A stretch of DNA of 64,000 nucleotides from Desulfovibrio sp. ZJ209 (lineage in GTDB: Bacteria > Desulfobacterota > Desulfovibrionia > Desulfovibrionales > Desulfovibrionaceae), in NCBI RefSeq assembly GCF_011039135.1, contig NZ_JAAKEJ010000003.1, positions 1 to 64,000 on the forward strand, in the 5' to 3' direction. Shown here in pieces: positions 9,042 to 17,010 of the stretch. The notes beneath the pieces were generated by a model, which searched no databases, was not told the DNA's origin, and was given only the letters and a program-made list of their open reading frames with translations. The number at the start of each line of letters is the position of its first letter. Within the stretch, counting starts at the first letter, position 1. The translations under genes and the position numbers were made by a program.

Positions 9042-9998
9042 ATGAAAAAATGTCTCGTCCTGCTCGCCCTTGCCCTGCTGCTGACCCCGGCCCTCGTTTC
9101 CGCCGCCGACTGGAAGCCCACGGGCGACGTGAACGTCATCGTGGCCTACAAGGCCGGCTCCGGCACGGACACGGGCGCGCGCCTGCTCGCCTCCGAAGCG
9201 GAGAAGCATGTGGGCAAGACGCTCGTCATCAACAACCTGCCCGGCGCTGACGGCAAGATCGGCTGGACCCAGCTTGTGAACGCCAAGCCCGACGGCCAGA
9301 CCATCGGCTTCATCAACCTGCCCACCTTCACCACGCTCGCCACCATGCCCGACTCCACCTTCAGCGTGGCCGACGTGGTGCCCATCGCCAACCATCTTTC
9401 CGAGACCGGCGTGGTGGTGGTCAAGGCCGACAGCCCGTGGAAGAGCCTCAAGGACCTCGTGGAGGCCTGCAAGGCCAAGCCCACCTACCGCGCCTCCACC
9501 AACGGCGTGGAAGCCTCCAACCACACCGCGGCCCAGCTGCTCGCCAAGAGCGCGGGCTTCGACTACAAGGCCATCCCCTACGGCGGCACGGCCGATCAGC
9601 TGCTCGCCCTGCGCCAGGGCGAGGTGGACTTCTCCTGCGCCAAGGTGGCGGACGTGGCCCAGCTCATCAAGGGCGACAAGCCCGAGCTGCGCGTGCTCGG
9701 CGTGTTCTCCGAAAAGCGCCTGCCCGAGATGCCCGACGTGCCCACCCTGGGCGAGCAGGGCTACTATGACAAGTGGTACGGCGCGGCGCGCGGCCTCGTG
9801 GCCCCCAAGGGCACGCCCCCGGAGATCATCGAGTTCTATGTGGACGCCTTCCGCAAGACCATGGAAGACCCGGAAAACATCGCGGCCCATGAAAAGGCCG
9901 GCATGACCATCGACTTCAAGGACAACAAGGCCTACGCGGACCTCATCGCCGACCAGGAGAAGTTCTGCAAGGACGTGGTTTCCAACCTCTACAAGTAG
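9042..9998 (+). CDS. tctC: Tripartite tricarboxylate transporter substrate-binding protein
   Basis: This is the periplasmic receptor (Bug/TctC family) of a secondary TTT carboxylate importer. The 318-residue protein has a Sec signal peptide (residues 1-21, cleavage after VSAA) and the family's two-lobed binding fold, with the early motif VIVAYKAGSGTDTGAR and the later YGGTADQL. A GGGAGGATG site precedes the ATG. It heads a tctC-tctB-tctA operon. The substrate (citrate, other tricarboxylates, or another acid) cannot be inferred because this receptor family is very broad. Confidence 0.9.
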   Translation: MKKCLVLLALALLLTPALVSAADWKPTGDVNVIVAYKAGSGTDTGARLLASEAEKHVGKTLVINNLPGADGKIGWTQLVNAKPDGQTIGFINLPTFTTLATMPDSTFSVADVVPIANHLSETGVVVVKADSPWKSLKDLVEACKAKPTYRASTNGVEASNHTAAQLLAKSAGFDYKAIPYGGTADQLLALRQGEVDFSCAKVADVAQLIKGDKPELRVLGVFSEKRLPEMPDVPTLGEQGYYDKWYGAARGLVAPKGTPPEIIEFYVDAFRKTMEDPENIAAHEKAGMTIDFKDNKAYADLIADQEKFCKDVVSNLYK

Positions 9999-10088
9999 CC
10001 TTTCCAAGCAGCCTTGCCGCAAGGCCCGGACGGGACAGCTTCCGTCCGGGCCCGCGGCGTCGCACAGCGCCCAACACGAGGAGCCAAG

Positions 10089-10586
10089 ATGACCCGCTCC
10101 GACATCGGCGTGGTGGCCATCATCTACGCCACCTGCCTGCTCTTCCTTGTGATGACCCTCGAACTCAAAGCCGCGGCGCAAATCTATCCGCTCTGCCTCA
10201 TCGCCGGGCTGGCCGGGCTGAACACGCTCTATCTCGCCTCGCGCCTCTGGCGGCTCTTCACCGGGCGACCGGCCATCGAGGAGGCCGGCATCCCGGCGCC
10301 CACGCCCGAAAAGCCCGGCCTCGTCAACGACCTGCCCGAGATTTTCAAGGGCTTTTTGCCCGGCCAGTTCTTCTTTGTGGTCATCGCCTCGGTGGCCTAT
10401 CTCGCGCTCATGCACTATGTGGGCTTTTACCCGGCCGGGCTCATATACATGGTGGCGGTCATGTGGCGCCTCAAGGTGCCGCTCCTGCACATGGCCATCA
10501 CGCTGGCCGTGCTCGGCATCCTCATTTACTCGGTGTTCACGCTCTTTCTCAAGGTGCCGCTGCCGCGCGGCATCCTGTTCGGCTAG
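10089..10586 (+). CDS. tctB: TTT transporter small membrane subunit TctB
   Basis: The 165-residue protein has four hydrophobic segments typical of the small membrane subunit that partners TctA. The ATG at 10089 is chosen because it is preceded by GAGGAGCC and starts directly with a short charged stretch before the first helix (MTRSDIGVVAIIYATCL). An upstream in-frame ATG at 10014 would add a non-hydrophobic leader unlike the family. It lies between tctC and tctA in the same direction. Confidence 0.85.
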   Translation: MTRSDIGVVAIIYATCLLFLVMTLELKAAAQIYPLCLIAGLAGLNTLYLASRLWRLFTGRPAIEEAGIPAPTPEKPGLVNDLPEIFKGFLPGQFFFVVIASVAYLALMHYVGFYPAGLIYMVAVMWRLKVPLLHMAITLAVLGILIYSVFTLFLKVPLPRGILFG

Positions 10587-10626
10587 GCCCGATTTTCGCC
10601 ACGCCCACCTCACATAAGGACGACGC

Positions 10627-12135
10627 ATGGACACTCTGGCGCTCATGGGCACGGGCTTCCTGCAAGCCTTAAGCCCGCTCAACCTCCTGCTCATGGCCGC
10701 GGCCACGGCCGTGGGCGTGACCATCGGCTGCCTGCCCGGCCTTTCCGCCGCCATGGGCGTGGCCCTGCTCTTGCCCGTGACCTTCGGCATGGACCCGGCC
10801 ACGGGCCTGATCATCCTGGGCGGCATCTATTGCGGCGCCATCTTCGGCGGCTCCATCAGCGCCATCCTTATCCACACCCCCGGCACGCCGGCCTCGGCGG
10901 CCACGGCCATCGAGGGCTACCAGCTCACCTTGCGCGGGCAGGCGGCCAAGGCGCTCACCGTGGCCTGCTTCGCCTCCTTCTGCGGCGGCCTTTTGAGCTG
11001 CATCTCGCTCTATTTCTTCGCGCCGCCCCTGGCGCAGCTCGCCATGAAGTTCAAGAGCCCGGAATATTTCTGGCTCTCGCTCTTCGGGCTGACCATCATC
11101 GCGGGCGTGTCGTCCAAGTCCATGATCAAGGGCCTCATGAGCGGCGTGCTCGGGCTGCTCATCTCCACGGTGGGCATGGACCCCATGGAGGGCGTGCCGC
11201 GCTTCATGTTCGGCCAGAGCACGCTCTACAACGGCGTGGACGTGACCTGCGCGCTCATCGGCCTCTTTTCCATGTCGCAGGTGCTCATCCTGGCGGAAAA
11301 GCGCATCCAGGCCAGGCCCGCGGCGGCCAAGTTCAAGGACCGCTTCAGCCTGAGCCGCGGCGAGCTGAAAAAAATCTCGCCGACCATCATCCGCTCGTGG
11401 ATCATCGGCAACATCGTGGGCATCCTGCCCGGCGCGGGCGCCTCCATCGCCTGTTTCATCGGCTATAATGAGGCGCGGCGCTTCTCCAAGACCAAGCAGG
11501 AGTTCGGCAAGGGCTCCATCGAGGGCGTGGCCGGCTCCGAGGCGGCCAACAACGCGGTCACGGGCGGCTCGCTCATTCCCATGCTCACCTTGGGCATCCC
11601 GGGCGAGTCGGTGACGGCCGTGCTCATGGGCGGGCTCATCATTCACGGCCTCCAGCCCGGGCCCGAGCTCTTCACCACCTATGCCGGCATGACCTACACC
11701 TTCTTCGCGGGCTTCGTGCTCGTGCAGTTCTTCATGCTCGGCATCGGCATGCTCGGGTGCAAGGGCTTCGCCAATATCGCGCGCCTTTCGGACGCCATCC
11801 TCATCCCGTCCATCTTCCTGCTGTGCGTGGTGGGCTCCTACGCCATCCACAACAATGTGGTGGAGGTGGCCATCATGCTCATCTTCGGCGGTGTGGGCTA
11901 CCTCGTGCGCAAGTTCGACATGAACGCCACGGCCATCGTGCTCGGGCTCATCCTCGGGCCCATCGGCGAGCGCGGGCTTCGGCGCTCGCTCATGCTGAGC
12001 GACGGCGACCCGTCCATCCTCTTTTCCACGCCGCTCTGCTGGGCGCTCATCGCGCTCTGCGTGCTCGGGCTGCTCTCGCCCATCTTCATGAACCGCATGG
12101 AGCGCAAGCTCAGGGAGAAGCACGGCGCGGCCTAG
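10627..12135 (+). CDS. tctA: TTT transporter large membrane subunit TctA
   Basis: The 502-residue, roughly 12-helix permease carries the TctA family hallmarks: [20 protein letters not shown] near the N-terminus, repeated at the middle as [20 protein letters not shown], then [22 protein letters not shown]. It forms the carboxylate channel with TctB and is fed by TctC, using an ion gradient. An AAGGACG site precedes the ATG. The operon ends at a strong hairpin at 12160-12200. Confidence 0.92.
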   Translation: MDTLALMGTGFLQALSPLNLLLMAAATAVGVTIGCLPGLSAAMGVALLLPVTFGMDPATGLIILGGIYCGAIFGGSISAILIHTPGTPASAATAIEGYQLTLRGQAAKALTVACFASFCGGLLSCISLYFFAPPLAQLAMKFKSPEYFWLSLFGLTIIAGVSSKSMIKGLMSGVLGLLISTVGMDPMEGVPRFMFGQSTLYNGVDVTCALIGLFSMSQVLILAEKRIQARPAAAKFKDRFSLSRGELKKISPTIIRSWIIGNIVGILPGAGASIACFIGYNEARRFSKTKQEFGKGSIEGVAGSEAANNAVTGGSLIPMLTLGIPGESVTAVLMGGLIIHGLQPGPELFTTYAGMTYTFFAGFVLVQFFMLGIGMLGCKGFANIARLSDAILIPSIFLLCVVGSYAIHNNVVEVAIMLIFGGVGYLVRKFDMNATAIVLGLILGPIGERGLRRSLMLSDGDPSILFSTPLCWALIALCVLGLLSPIFMNRMERKLREKHGAA

Positions 12136-12159
12136 GCAAGAAAACGCCTGAACAACAGA

Positions 12160-12200
12160 AAGCCGCGGCGCCCCCGCAAGGGAGGTGCCGCGGCTTTTCG
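12160..12200. terminator. Intrinsic terminator between tctA and the ferritin gene
   Basis: The stem AGCCGCGGCGCC (12161-12172) pairs with GGTGCCGCGGCT (12184-12195, one mismatch-type wobble) and is followed by TTTTCG on the plus strand. It lies between the convergent ends of tctA (plus) and the ferritin gene (minus) and may serve both. Confidence 0.75.
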
Positions 12201-12221
12201 TATATCCGGGAAGGGCGGGTA

Positions 12222-12734
12222 CTAGGCCTGCGTATCCGTGGCGGTGGTGTCCACGCGGCCCATGAGCTCGGAGTTCAGCAGGTAAAGGCCCTTGGGGTCG
12301 GAGGCGTAGAGATCGTACTTGGCGATAAGGTCGCTCGTGTTCTTCTCCTCCTCGCCCTGCTCGGCGATGAACCAGTCGAGGAACTGGCAGGTGCGGTAGT
12401 CGTCCACCTCGCGCGCCTCGCGGTAGATGGTGTTGATGAGCGAGGTGACGTACTTTTCATGCTTGAGGGCGGCGTCCAGCGGCTCCTTGTGGTCGTTGAA
12501 CACAGCGTCGGGCGCGTCGATGGTGCCGAGCTTCACCTTTTCGTTGTTGTCCTGAAGGTACTTCAGGAACTTCATGGCGTGCTGCTGCTCTTCCCGCGCC
12601 TGCACCTCGAACCAGTGGCCGAAACCGTCCAGGCTCACCTCGTAGTAGTAGTTGGAAAAGGCGAGGTAGAGATAGGCGGAGTAAAATTCCTTGGTGACCT
12701 GTTCGCGGATCAGGTCGGCGACTTTCTTGTCCAT
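12222..12734 (-). CDS. ftnA: Non-heme bacterial ferritin
   Basis: Ferritin stores iron and detoxifies ferrous iron and oxygen species in the cytoplasm. The 170-residue four-helix-bundle protein carries ferroxidase ligands: E16, then E49 with H52 (REEQQHA), and a later glutamate/glutamine set (WFIAEQGEEEK). The ATG at 12734 is chosen because a strong AAAGGAG site precedes it and the family starts here; the upstream extension is promoter DNA. It is monocistronic, with a good promoter upstream and a terminator downstream. Confidence 0.93.
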   Translation of the reverse strand: MDKKVADLIREQVTKEFYSAYLYLAFSNYYYEVSLDGFGHWFEVQAREEQQHAMKFLKYLQDNNEKVKLGTIDAPDAVFNDHKEPLDAALKHEKYVTSLINTIYREAREVDDYRTCQFLDWFIAEQGEEEKNTSDLIAKYDLYASDPKGLYLLNSELMGRVDTTATDTQA

Positions 12735-12829
12735 GGGGTTTCTCCTTTGGCGCAGATAGCTGCGTTTTTTTGCGTCATTCGTGGATCGCACATCCGCGCC
12801 CCCCGCAGGGGAGCGGACAGCGCGGACGC

Positions 12830-12858
12830 AGCATAGGGCCAAGCGGCCGTCTTGACAA
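12830..12858 (-). promoter_or_regulatory. Sigma-70 promoter of the ferritin gene
   Basis: On the minus strand TTGTCA (12858-12853) and TATGCT (12835-12830) are spaced by exactly 17 bases, about 95 bases upstream of the ferritin ATG. The leader between contains a run of seven T/A bases but no clear Fur box that I can see. Confidence 0.65.
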
Positions 12859-12894
12859 GTGCGCCGGGGGAGGCCCGGGGCGCGACAGGCCGGC

Positions 12895-13548
12895 TCAGAG
12901 GCTCCTGCCCAGTTCGTAGGCCGCCCGCGGATAGGGCGTATTGCTCACCGAGCCCTCCACCCAGACGCCGGGCGCGATGACGCGGCCCGCGTCCTCCCAG
13001 CCGAGATAGTCGAGCAAAACGTCATAATGCGCGGCGATGGGCGCGGCCTGTTCCGCCGCCGTGTTGGCGTAGGTCATGAGCAGGGCGGCCTTCTTGGGCA
13101 CGTGGATCTGGCCGTTGATGGCGTAGAAGCGGTCGATGACCGCCTTGAGCTGCGCGGAGATGCCGAAATAATACATGGGCGTGGCAAAGACCACCATGTC
13201 CGCCGGGACGATATGCTCGCGCACGGTCTCGAAATCGTCCTTGAAGATGCAGGGGCCGTCCATGCCGCAGGAATTGCAGGCGATGCAGGGATGCACGTCG
13301 CTTTGCGCCGCGTCAAAGCGCGTGACGCTGTGCCCGGCCTCCTTGGCGCCCTCGATGAAGCGGATCGCAAGGTGGTTGGAATTGCCGTTCTTCCGGGGGC
13401 TGCCCGTGAGCACCAGTATCTTCATGGCCTTGTCCTTTGCTTCCGCCTCCGCGGCGGCGACGCCCGGGGCGCCCAGCGGCGCCGCAACGCCCGCCAGCGC
13501 GCCCAGGGCCAGCGGGCCGGCTGTCTTTAAAAAATCCCGCCTGTCCAT
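12895..13548 (-). CDS. Tat-exported iron-sulfur flavoprotein (NADPH-dependent FMN reductase fold)
   Basis: The 217-residue protein begins with a twin-arginine signal (MDRRDFLKTAGPLALGALAG), followed by a flavodoxin-like FMN-binding domain (ILVLTGSPRKNGNSN at about 34-48). After it comes the compact cysteine motif CIACNSCGMDGPC, which in iron-sulfur flavoproteins holds a [4Fe-4S] cluster next to FMN. Most relatives are cytoplasmic, so a Tat leader is notable. The signal starts exactly at the ATG at 13548; a longer in-frame start would bury it. It lies 11 bases after the Fe-S aldo/keto reductase, which has a very similar Tat leader. The likely role is electron transfer or reduction of a small molecule in the periplasm; the substrate is unknown. 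Confidence 0.75.
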   Translation of the reverse strand: MDRRDFLKTAGPLALGALAGVAAPLGAPGVAAAEAEAKDKAMKILVLTGSPRKNGNSNHLAIRFIEGAKEAGHSVTRFDAAQSDVHPCIACNSCGMDGPCIFKDDFETVREHIVPADMVVFATPMYYFGISAQLKAVIDRFYAINGQIHVPKKAALLMTYANTAAEQAAPIAAHYDVLLDYLGWEDAGRVIAPGVWVEGSVSNTPYPRAAYELGRSL

Positions 13549-13559
13549 GCCATCCCCGC

Positions 13560-14840
13560 CTAGAGGTCCAGTTCCCTGCGGATGCGCCCAAGCTCCGCCG
13601 GGATGTCGATGCCCTGCGGGCATTTGGGCAGGCAGAGGCCGCAGCCGTTGCAGGCATCGGGCTTGTCGCCGCGCTGCACGGGCGACATGGAGTAGTTGAC
13701 GAGCCGGTGCGCCCGCGCCTTGTCGCCGTCGGCCTTGTACTGGTTGTAGACCATGTTGAAGAGGTAGCCGATGGCCACGTTTTGCGGGCAGGGGATGCAG
13801 TTGTAGCAGCCCGTGCAGGGGATGGCCCCGGGCGCCGCGCGATAGGCCCGCGCCGCGCGGCCGATGACGGCCCGCTCCTCCGCGTCCAGCATGCCCGGCG
13901 CCGAGCGCCCGGCATAGGCGAGGTTGTCGCGCACATTGTCCATGGACGACATGCCGCTCACCACCACGCTCACCTCGGGCTTGTTCCAGAGGTAATCAAA
14001 GGCCCACTCCACGGGGTGCCGCTTCTTGGGCGCCTTGTCGAGCTCGGCCTGCACAAAGGCCGGCGGCTTCACGAGGAAGCCGTTGCGCAAGGGCTCCATG
14101 ATGGACACGCCCATGCCGTTGGCGGCCGCGTAGTTGAGGCCCACGAGCCCGGCCTCGTGCTCGGTGTCGAGATAGTTCTGCTGGATGAGGCAGAAATCCC
14201 ACGGGGCGGCGTCCACCACGCGCTTGAAGAGCGGCACCCCGTCATGGAAGGAAAAGCCCGCGAAACGGATCTTGCCCTGCGCCTTCAGGTCCTGCATTTT
14301 CTCGGCGAGGCGGAAGGGCACCACCTTGTCCTTCCAGCCCCGGTGCATAATCATGTGGATGTGGTAGAAGTCGATGACATCCGTGTTGAGGCGCCGGCGC
14401 GACTCGTCGAAGAATTTGTGGAAGTCTTCGGGCCGCTCCATGATCCACCACGGCGACTTGGAGGTCAGCCACACGCGGTCCCGGTAGCCGTCCGCCAGCG
14501 CCTTGCCGGTGACGGCCTCGCTCTGGCCACCGAGATAGACATAGCCCGTGTCCACATAGTTGAGGCCGTGCTCGATGGCGTGGCGCAGCATGGGGATGGT
14601 TTTGGCCTCGTCCACGGTCTTGCGGTCCTCGAGCATGGGCAGGCGCAGCATGCCGAAGCCGAGCGCGGACACGCCCACGCCGGTGAGCCCGTGCGGCCGG
14701 TAGCGCATGTCCGGGTGCCAGTTGCGGATAGTGGCCGGGTCCTGGGCCGCGGCCCAGGACGGAGAGAGCCCCGCCACGGCGCCCAGCGCCGGTGCGGCCG
14801 CGAGGGCCGCGCCGCCCTTGAGAAAGGAACGCCTGTCCAT
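13560..14840 (-). CDS. Tat-exported aldo/keto reductase with C-terminal Fe-S domain
   Basis: The 426-residue protein has a Tat signal (MDRRSFLKGGAALAAAPALG), an aldo/keto reductase barrel from about 45 to 320 (YVDTGYVYLGGQSE, then VSGMSSMDNVRDNL), and a C-terminal ferredoxin-like region. That region has two cysteine groups: CTGCYNCIPCP and CNGCGLCLPKCP. Family members of this Fe-S type are predicted oxidoreductases of unknown substrate. The Fe-S domain suggests electrons come from a ferredoxin-like donor rather than, or as well as, NADPH. That would suit a periplasmic site where NADPH is absent. A clear AAGGAG site precedes the ATG. It is upstream of, and probably co-transcribed with, the exported iron-sulfur flavoprotein. 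Confidence 0.82.
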   Translation of the reverse strand: MDRRSFLKGGAALAAAPALGAVAGLSPSWAAAQDPATIRNWHPDMRYRPHGLTGVGVSALGFGMLRLPMLEDRKTVDEAKTIPMLRHAIEHGLNYVDTGYVYLGGQSEAVTGKALADGYRDRVWLTSKSPWWIMERPEDFHKFFDESRRRLNTDVIDFYHIHMIMHRGWKDKVVPFRLAEKMQDLKAQGKIRFAGFSFHDGVPLFKRVVDAAPWDFCLIQQNYLDTEHEAGLVGLNYAAANGMGVSIMEPLRNGFLVKPPAFVQAELDKAPKKRHPVEWAFDYLWNKPEVSVVVSGMSSMDNVRDNLAYAGRSAPGMLDAEERAVIGRAARAYRAAPGAIPCTGCYNCIPCPQNVAIGYLFNMVYNQYKADGDKARAHRLVNYSMSPVQRGDKPDACNGCGLCLPKCPQGIDIPAELGRIRRELDL

Positions 14841-14890
14841 GAAGTCTCCTTAGCGAAGGCTTGGTTCTGCTTGCGCGTGGTTGTGCACCT

Positions 14891-14923
14891 GTCTTCCGCT
14901 TCGCTCCAGACGGAATGAAGGAA
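14891..14923. repeat. Short fragment of the dispersed repeat
   Basis: The hairpin segment GTCTTCCGCTTCGCTCC (14891-14907) plus AGACGGAAT and AAGGAA is shared with 16921-16953 apart from one or two bases, and its first 24 bases with 61908-61931. It sits alone in the 126-base gap between the aldo/keto reductase start and the CMD gene stop. The arms TCT...AGA form the inner part of the stem seen complete at 61905-61931. Confidence 0.65.
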
Positions 14924-14966
14924 TATCCAATCCCCCTATTGCGTTACAGCCAGACACAAAAGCGGT

Positions 14967-15863
14967 CTAGCGCGCTTCCTCCGGCAACGCCGCGTTGACC
15001 GCGGCGAGGCCGTTGAGCGTGCGCGGGAAGCCGATGATCGGCAACATCACCGCGAGCGCGTCCACGAGGTTCTGCTTCGTGTTGCCCACGCTCACGTTGG
15101 CGCCGGCGTGCGCCTTGGCCTGCGGGTCGCAGCCGCCCAGGGCCACGATGGCGCTGAAGGTAATGAGCTCGCGCAGCTTGAGGTCAAGCACCTTGCGCGT
15201 GTAGAGGTCGCCGAAGCAATACGCGCTGAGGTAATTGGCGACGATGGCCTTCTGCCCGGCCGGGGCGTTCTCCCGCATGGCGTCGATGCCCTTGGCGCCG
15301 AAGATCTGGCGCTGCACGGCGAGGCCGTCGGCAAGGCGCGTATTTTCGTCCACAGTGGCCTCGGGGGGCAGGGGCAGCGTGGCGCCGTGCTTTGTGAGCA
15401 CGGGGTTCACCACGCGAAGGGCCGCCTCCACCCGGGGAAAGCCCACATAAGCCGCGCACTGGTAGAGCGCCTCGCGGATATCCGCCGCGCTTGCGCCCAC
15501 GCGCAGGGCCGCCTCGGCCCGCGCGGCAAGCGCGTCAATGCCCTGGCTCGCCGTGAGCGCGGCCAGCGTCACCAGCGCGGCCTGGCGGTCAGTGAGCGTG
15601 CCTTCGTTGAGGATCTCGCCATAAACCAGGCGGTCGCGCATGGCCGCGAGCTCCGGGTCGGTGTCCGCCAGCGGGGATGGGCCTTGGCCCAGCCATTTCT
15701 GCCGGTTCTTTTCCGCCGCCTGTACCCTGTCCATGACCTGTCCTCCCGTATCTTTCGTCGCGGCCGCGGCCGCGCCCGCCATGCCGAACCACAAAAGCGC
15801 GGCCAGCGCCAGCGCCACGCCCGGCCGCAGCAGGTTTTCCGCCTTCCTGTACATGCCTTTCAT
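14967..15863 (-). CDS. Secreted carboxymuconolactone decarboxylase-like protein (double domain)
   Basis: The 298-residue protein has an N-terminal signal peptide (hydrophobic 14-34, AAAAAT cleavage region) and two tandem CMD/AhpD-like helical domains. The first contains EALYQCAAYVGFPRVEAALRV near 130-150. The second contains ALGGCDPQAKAHAGANVSVG and LPIIGFPRTLNGLAAV near 240-290. The single cysteines in each domain match the CMD subgroup rather than the AhpD CxxC peroxidase type. Its catalytic role is uncertain. Its ATG overlaps the flavodoxin stop by one base, so the two are coupled. Related CMD-flavodoxin-aldo/keto reductase groupings suggest a shared redox or detoxification role, which is inference. 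Confidence 0.8.
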   Translation of the reverse strand: MKGMYRKAENLLRPGVALALAALLWFGMAGAAAAATKDTGGQVMDRVQAAEKNRQKWLGQGPSPLADTDPELAAMRDRLVYGEILNEGTLTDRQAALVTLAALTASQGIDALAARAEAALRVGASAADIREALYQCAAYVGFPRVEAALRVVNPVLTKHGATLPLPPEATVDENTRLADGLAVQRQIFGAKGIDAMRENAPAGQKAIVANYLSAYCFGDLYTRKVLDLKLRELITFSAIVALGGCDPQAKAHAGANVSVGNTKQNLVDALAVMLPIIGFPRTLNGLAAVNAALPEEAR

Positions 15864-16354
15864 CAGCGCCCCTCCCCGAGGCCCAGTTGCTTCAGCCAGC
15901 CGGCCAGTTCGCGCTCCGTGACGCCCGCGTTGAGGCGCCTGCCCGCGAGCCAGCGGCTGCCGGGACAGAGCTTTTCAAGAATGGCCCCGCTCTCGCCAAG
16001 GGGGCTGCCGCCCGAAGTGGCAAAGGGGACCAAGGTCTTGCCGCTGAAGTCGCGGCCCTCAACAAAGGTCTCGATGATGCGCGGCGCCTGGTACCACCAG
16101 ATGGGAAAGCCCACGAAGATGACGCCATAGGCCGCCACGTCCGGCAATTCCCCGGCGATGGCCGGGCGCGAGGCGGGGTCGGCCATTTCGAGGCTCGAGC
16201 GGCTCTTCTTGTCGTGCCAGTTGAGGTCTGCCGCCGTGTAGGGCACGGCCGGGGTGATGGCGTAGAGGTCCGCGCCGGCGGCGCCGGCCAGCGCGTGGGC
16301 CACGCGCGCGGTGGTGCCGGTGGCGGAAAAGTAGGCGACGAGTGTTTTGTTCAA
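15863..16354 (-). CDS. Flavodoxin
   Basis: The 163-residue protein has the FMN phosphate loop SATGTTARVA at about 11-20, followed by the aromatic flavin-facing segments (FVGFPIWWYQAP, then FATSGGSPLGES) of a long-chain-like flavodoxin with DUF-type relatives. It is cytoplasmic. I choose a TTG start at 16354 (rendering MNKTLVAYFSATG) because it is preceded by AAAGGAG at good spacing and starts at the first beta strand. The longer frame to 16474 would read into the intergenic repeat. It leads the CMD gene, overlapping it by one base. Confidence 0.8.
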   Translation of the reverse strand: MNKTLVAYFSATGTTARVAHALAGAAGADLYAITPAVPYTAADLNWHDKKSRSSLEMADPASRPAIAGELPDVAAYGVIFVGFPIWWYQAPRIIETFVEGRDFSGKTLVPFATSGGSPLGESGAILEKLCPGSRWLAGRRLNAGVTERELAGWLKQLGLGEGR

Positions 16355-16430
16355 CGCAGGCTCCTTTGGAAGCAGTGTTGATGCTGTCGTGCCGCTCTTA
16401 ATGCCGAAATTATCCGTCAAAAACAGCCTT

Positions 16431-16520
16431 GCTCCAGCCGTTGCGACGAAGGAAGCTACGGATGGAGACAGCAATTAGTTACCCCTGCAGCCCGTCAACC
16501 CAGCCGCTGTCGCTATCCGT
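16431..16520 (+). repeat. 90-base hairpin unit, copy 1
   Basis: It starts GCTCCAGCCGTTGCGACGAA and ends CTGTCGCTATCCGT. ACGGATGG and CTATCCGT form one helix and GACAGC with GCTGTC a second. The loop between (about 30 bases) is variable among copies. It is inserted after the first 32 bases of the core element. Confidence 0.8.
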
Positions 16521-16630
16521 AAGGCTCGCAAGCTCGCCAACGGCTAGCGCTTCGGCGCTGGCTGCGTCAGAGAAAAATTTCCTCGGTCGAGTACTTAAGT
16601 ACACTCCCTTCGGAAATTTTTATCTTCCTT

Positions 16631-16720
16631 GCTTCAGCCGTTGCGACGAAGGACGCTACGGATGAAGACAGCGGTTAGTTACCGCGCTGGTCAGCCAACG
16701 CTGCCACTGTCGCTATCCGT
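16631..16720 (+). repeat. 90-base hairpin unit, copy 2
   Basis: It has the same length and conserved ends as copy 1, with ACGGAT/ATCCGT and GACAG/CTGTC helices, but a different loop sequence. It abuts copy 3 without spacer. Confidence 0.8.
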
Positions 16721-16810
16721 GCTCCAGCCGTTGCGACGCAGGAAGCTACGGATGGAGACAGCAGTTAGGTAACGCGGCAATCATTCAACGAAACCGCTGT
16801 CGCCATCCGT
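16721..16810 (+). repeat. 90-base hairpin unit, copy 3
   Basis: It directly follows copy 2 in tandem. The basal helix is fully paired here (ACGGATGG with CCATCCGT), where copy 1 has a G-T wobble. The loop differs from copies 1 and 2. It is followed by two GGCTCGC-type modules. Confidence 0.8.
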
Positions 16811-17010
16811 ATGGCTCGCAAGCTCGCCGACGGCTGGCGCAAGGCTCGCAGCCTCGCCAACGGCTAGCGCGCCAGCGCCGAAAAATCTTATTTTTTAGGA
16901 TTCTTCCGGCACCAGCACCCGTCTTCCGCTTCGCTCCAGACGGAATTAAGGAAGGTCTCTTAACTGCTTTGTATAACGTAACCTCGCAAAAAACCGTGCG
17001 AAAAATCCAC

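Larger units (their letters stand above)
16399..16944. repeat. Composite nested intergenic repeat
   Basis: This gene-free tract upstream of the flavodoxin gene is the same core element as at 61746-61931 but carries two insertions. Shared core parts are 16399-16430 (32 bases identical), 16552-16630 (stem arm TCGGCGCTGGC, then an A/T hairpin around GTACTTAAGTAC) and 16871-16944 (stem arm GCCAGCGCCGA, the 18-mer AGGATTCTTCCGGCACCA, and the end hairpin). Between them, 16431-16551 and 16631-16870 hold 90-base hairpin units plus a short GGCTCGC/CTCGCCAACGG module. The arms TCGGCGCTGGC and GCCAGCGCCGA are exact reverse complements across the insertions. Confidence 0.85.

Noticed and set aside
16355-16474. 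A longer N-terminus for the flavodoxin
   Set aside because: The extension encodes the intergenic repeat, and a TTG with a strong AAAGGAG site lies exactly at the start of the flavodoxin fold.
16429-16665. Small open frame across the repeat tract
   Set aside because: The frame breaks differently in each repeat copy and the conserved pattern is pairing, not codons. The similar frame at 61782 fails for the same reason.
16431-16810. CRISPR array
   Set aside because: Only three units, one separated by other repeat DNA. The constant part is longer than the variable part and forms the stem around it, and no cas gene is present.
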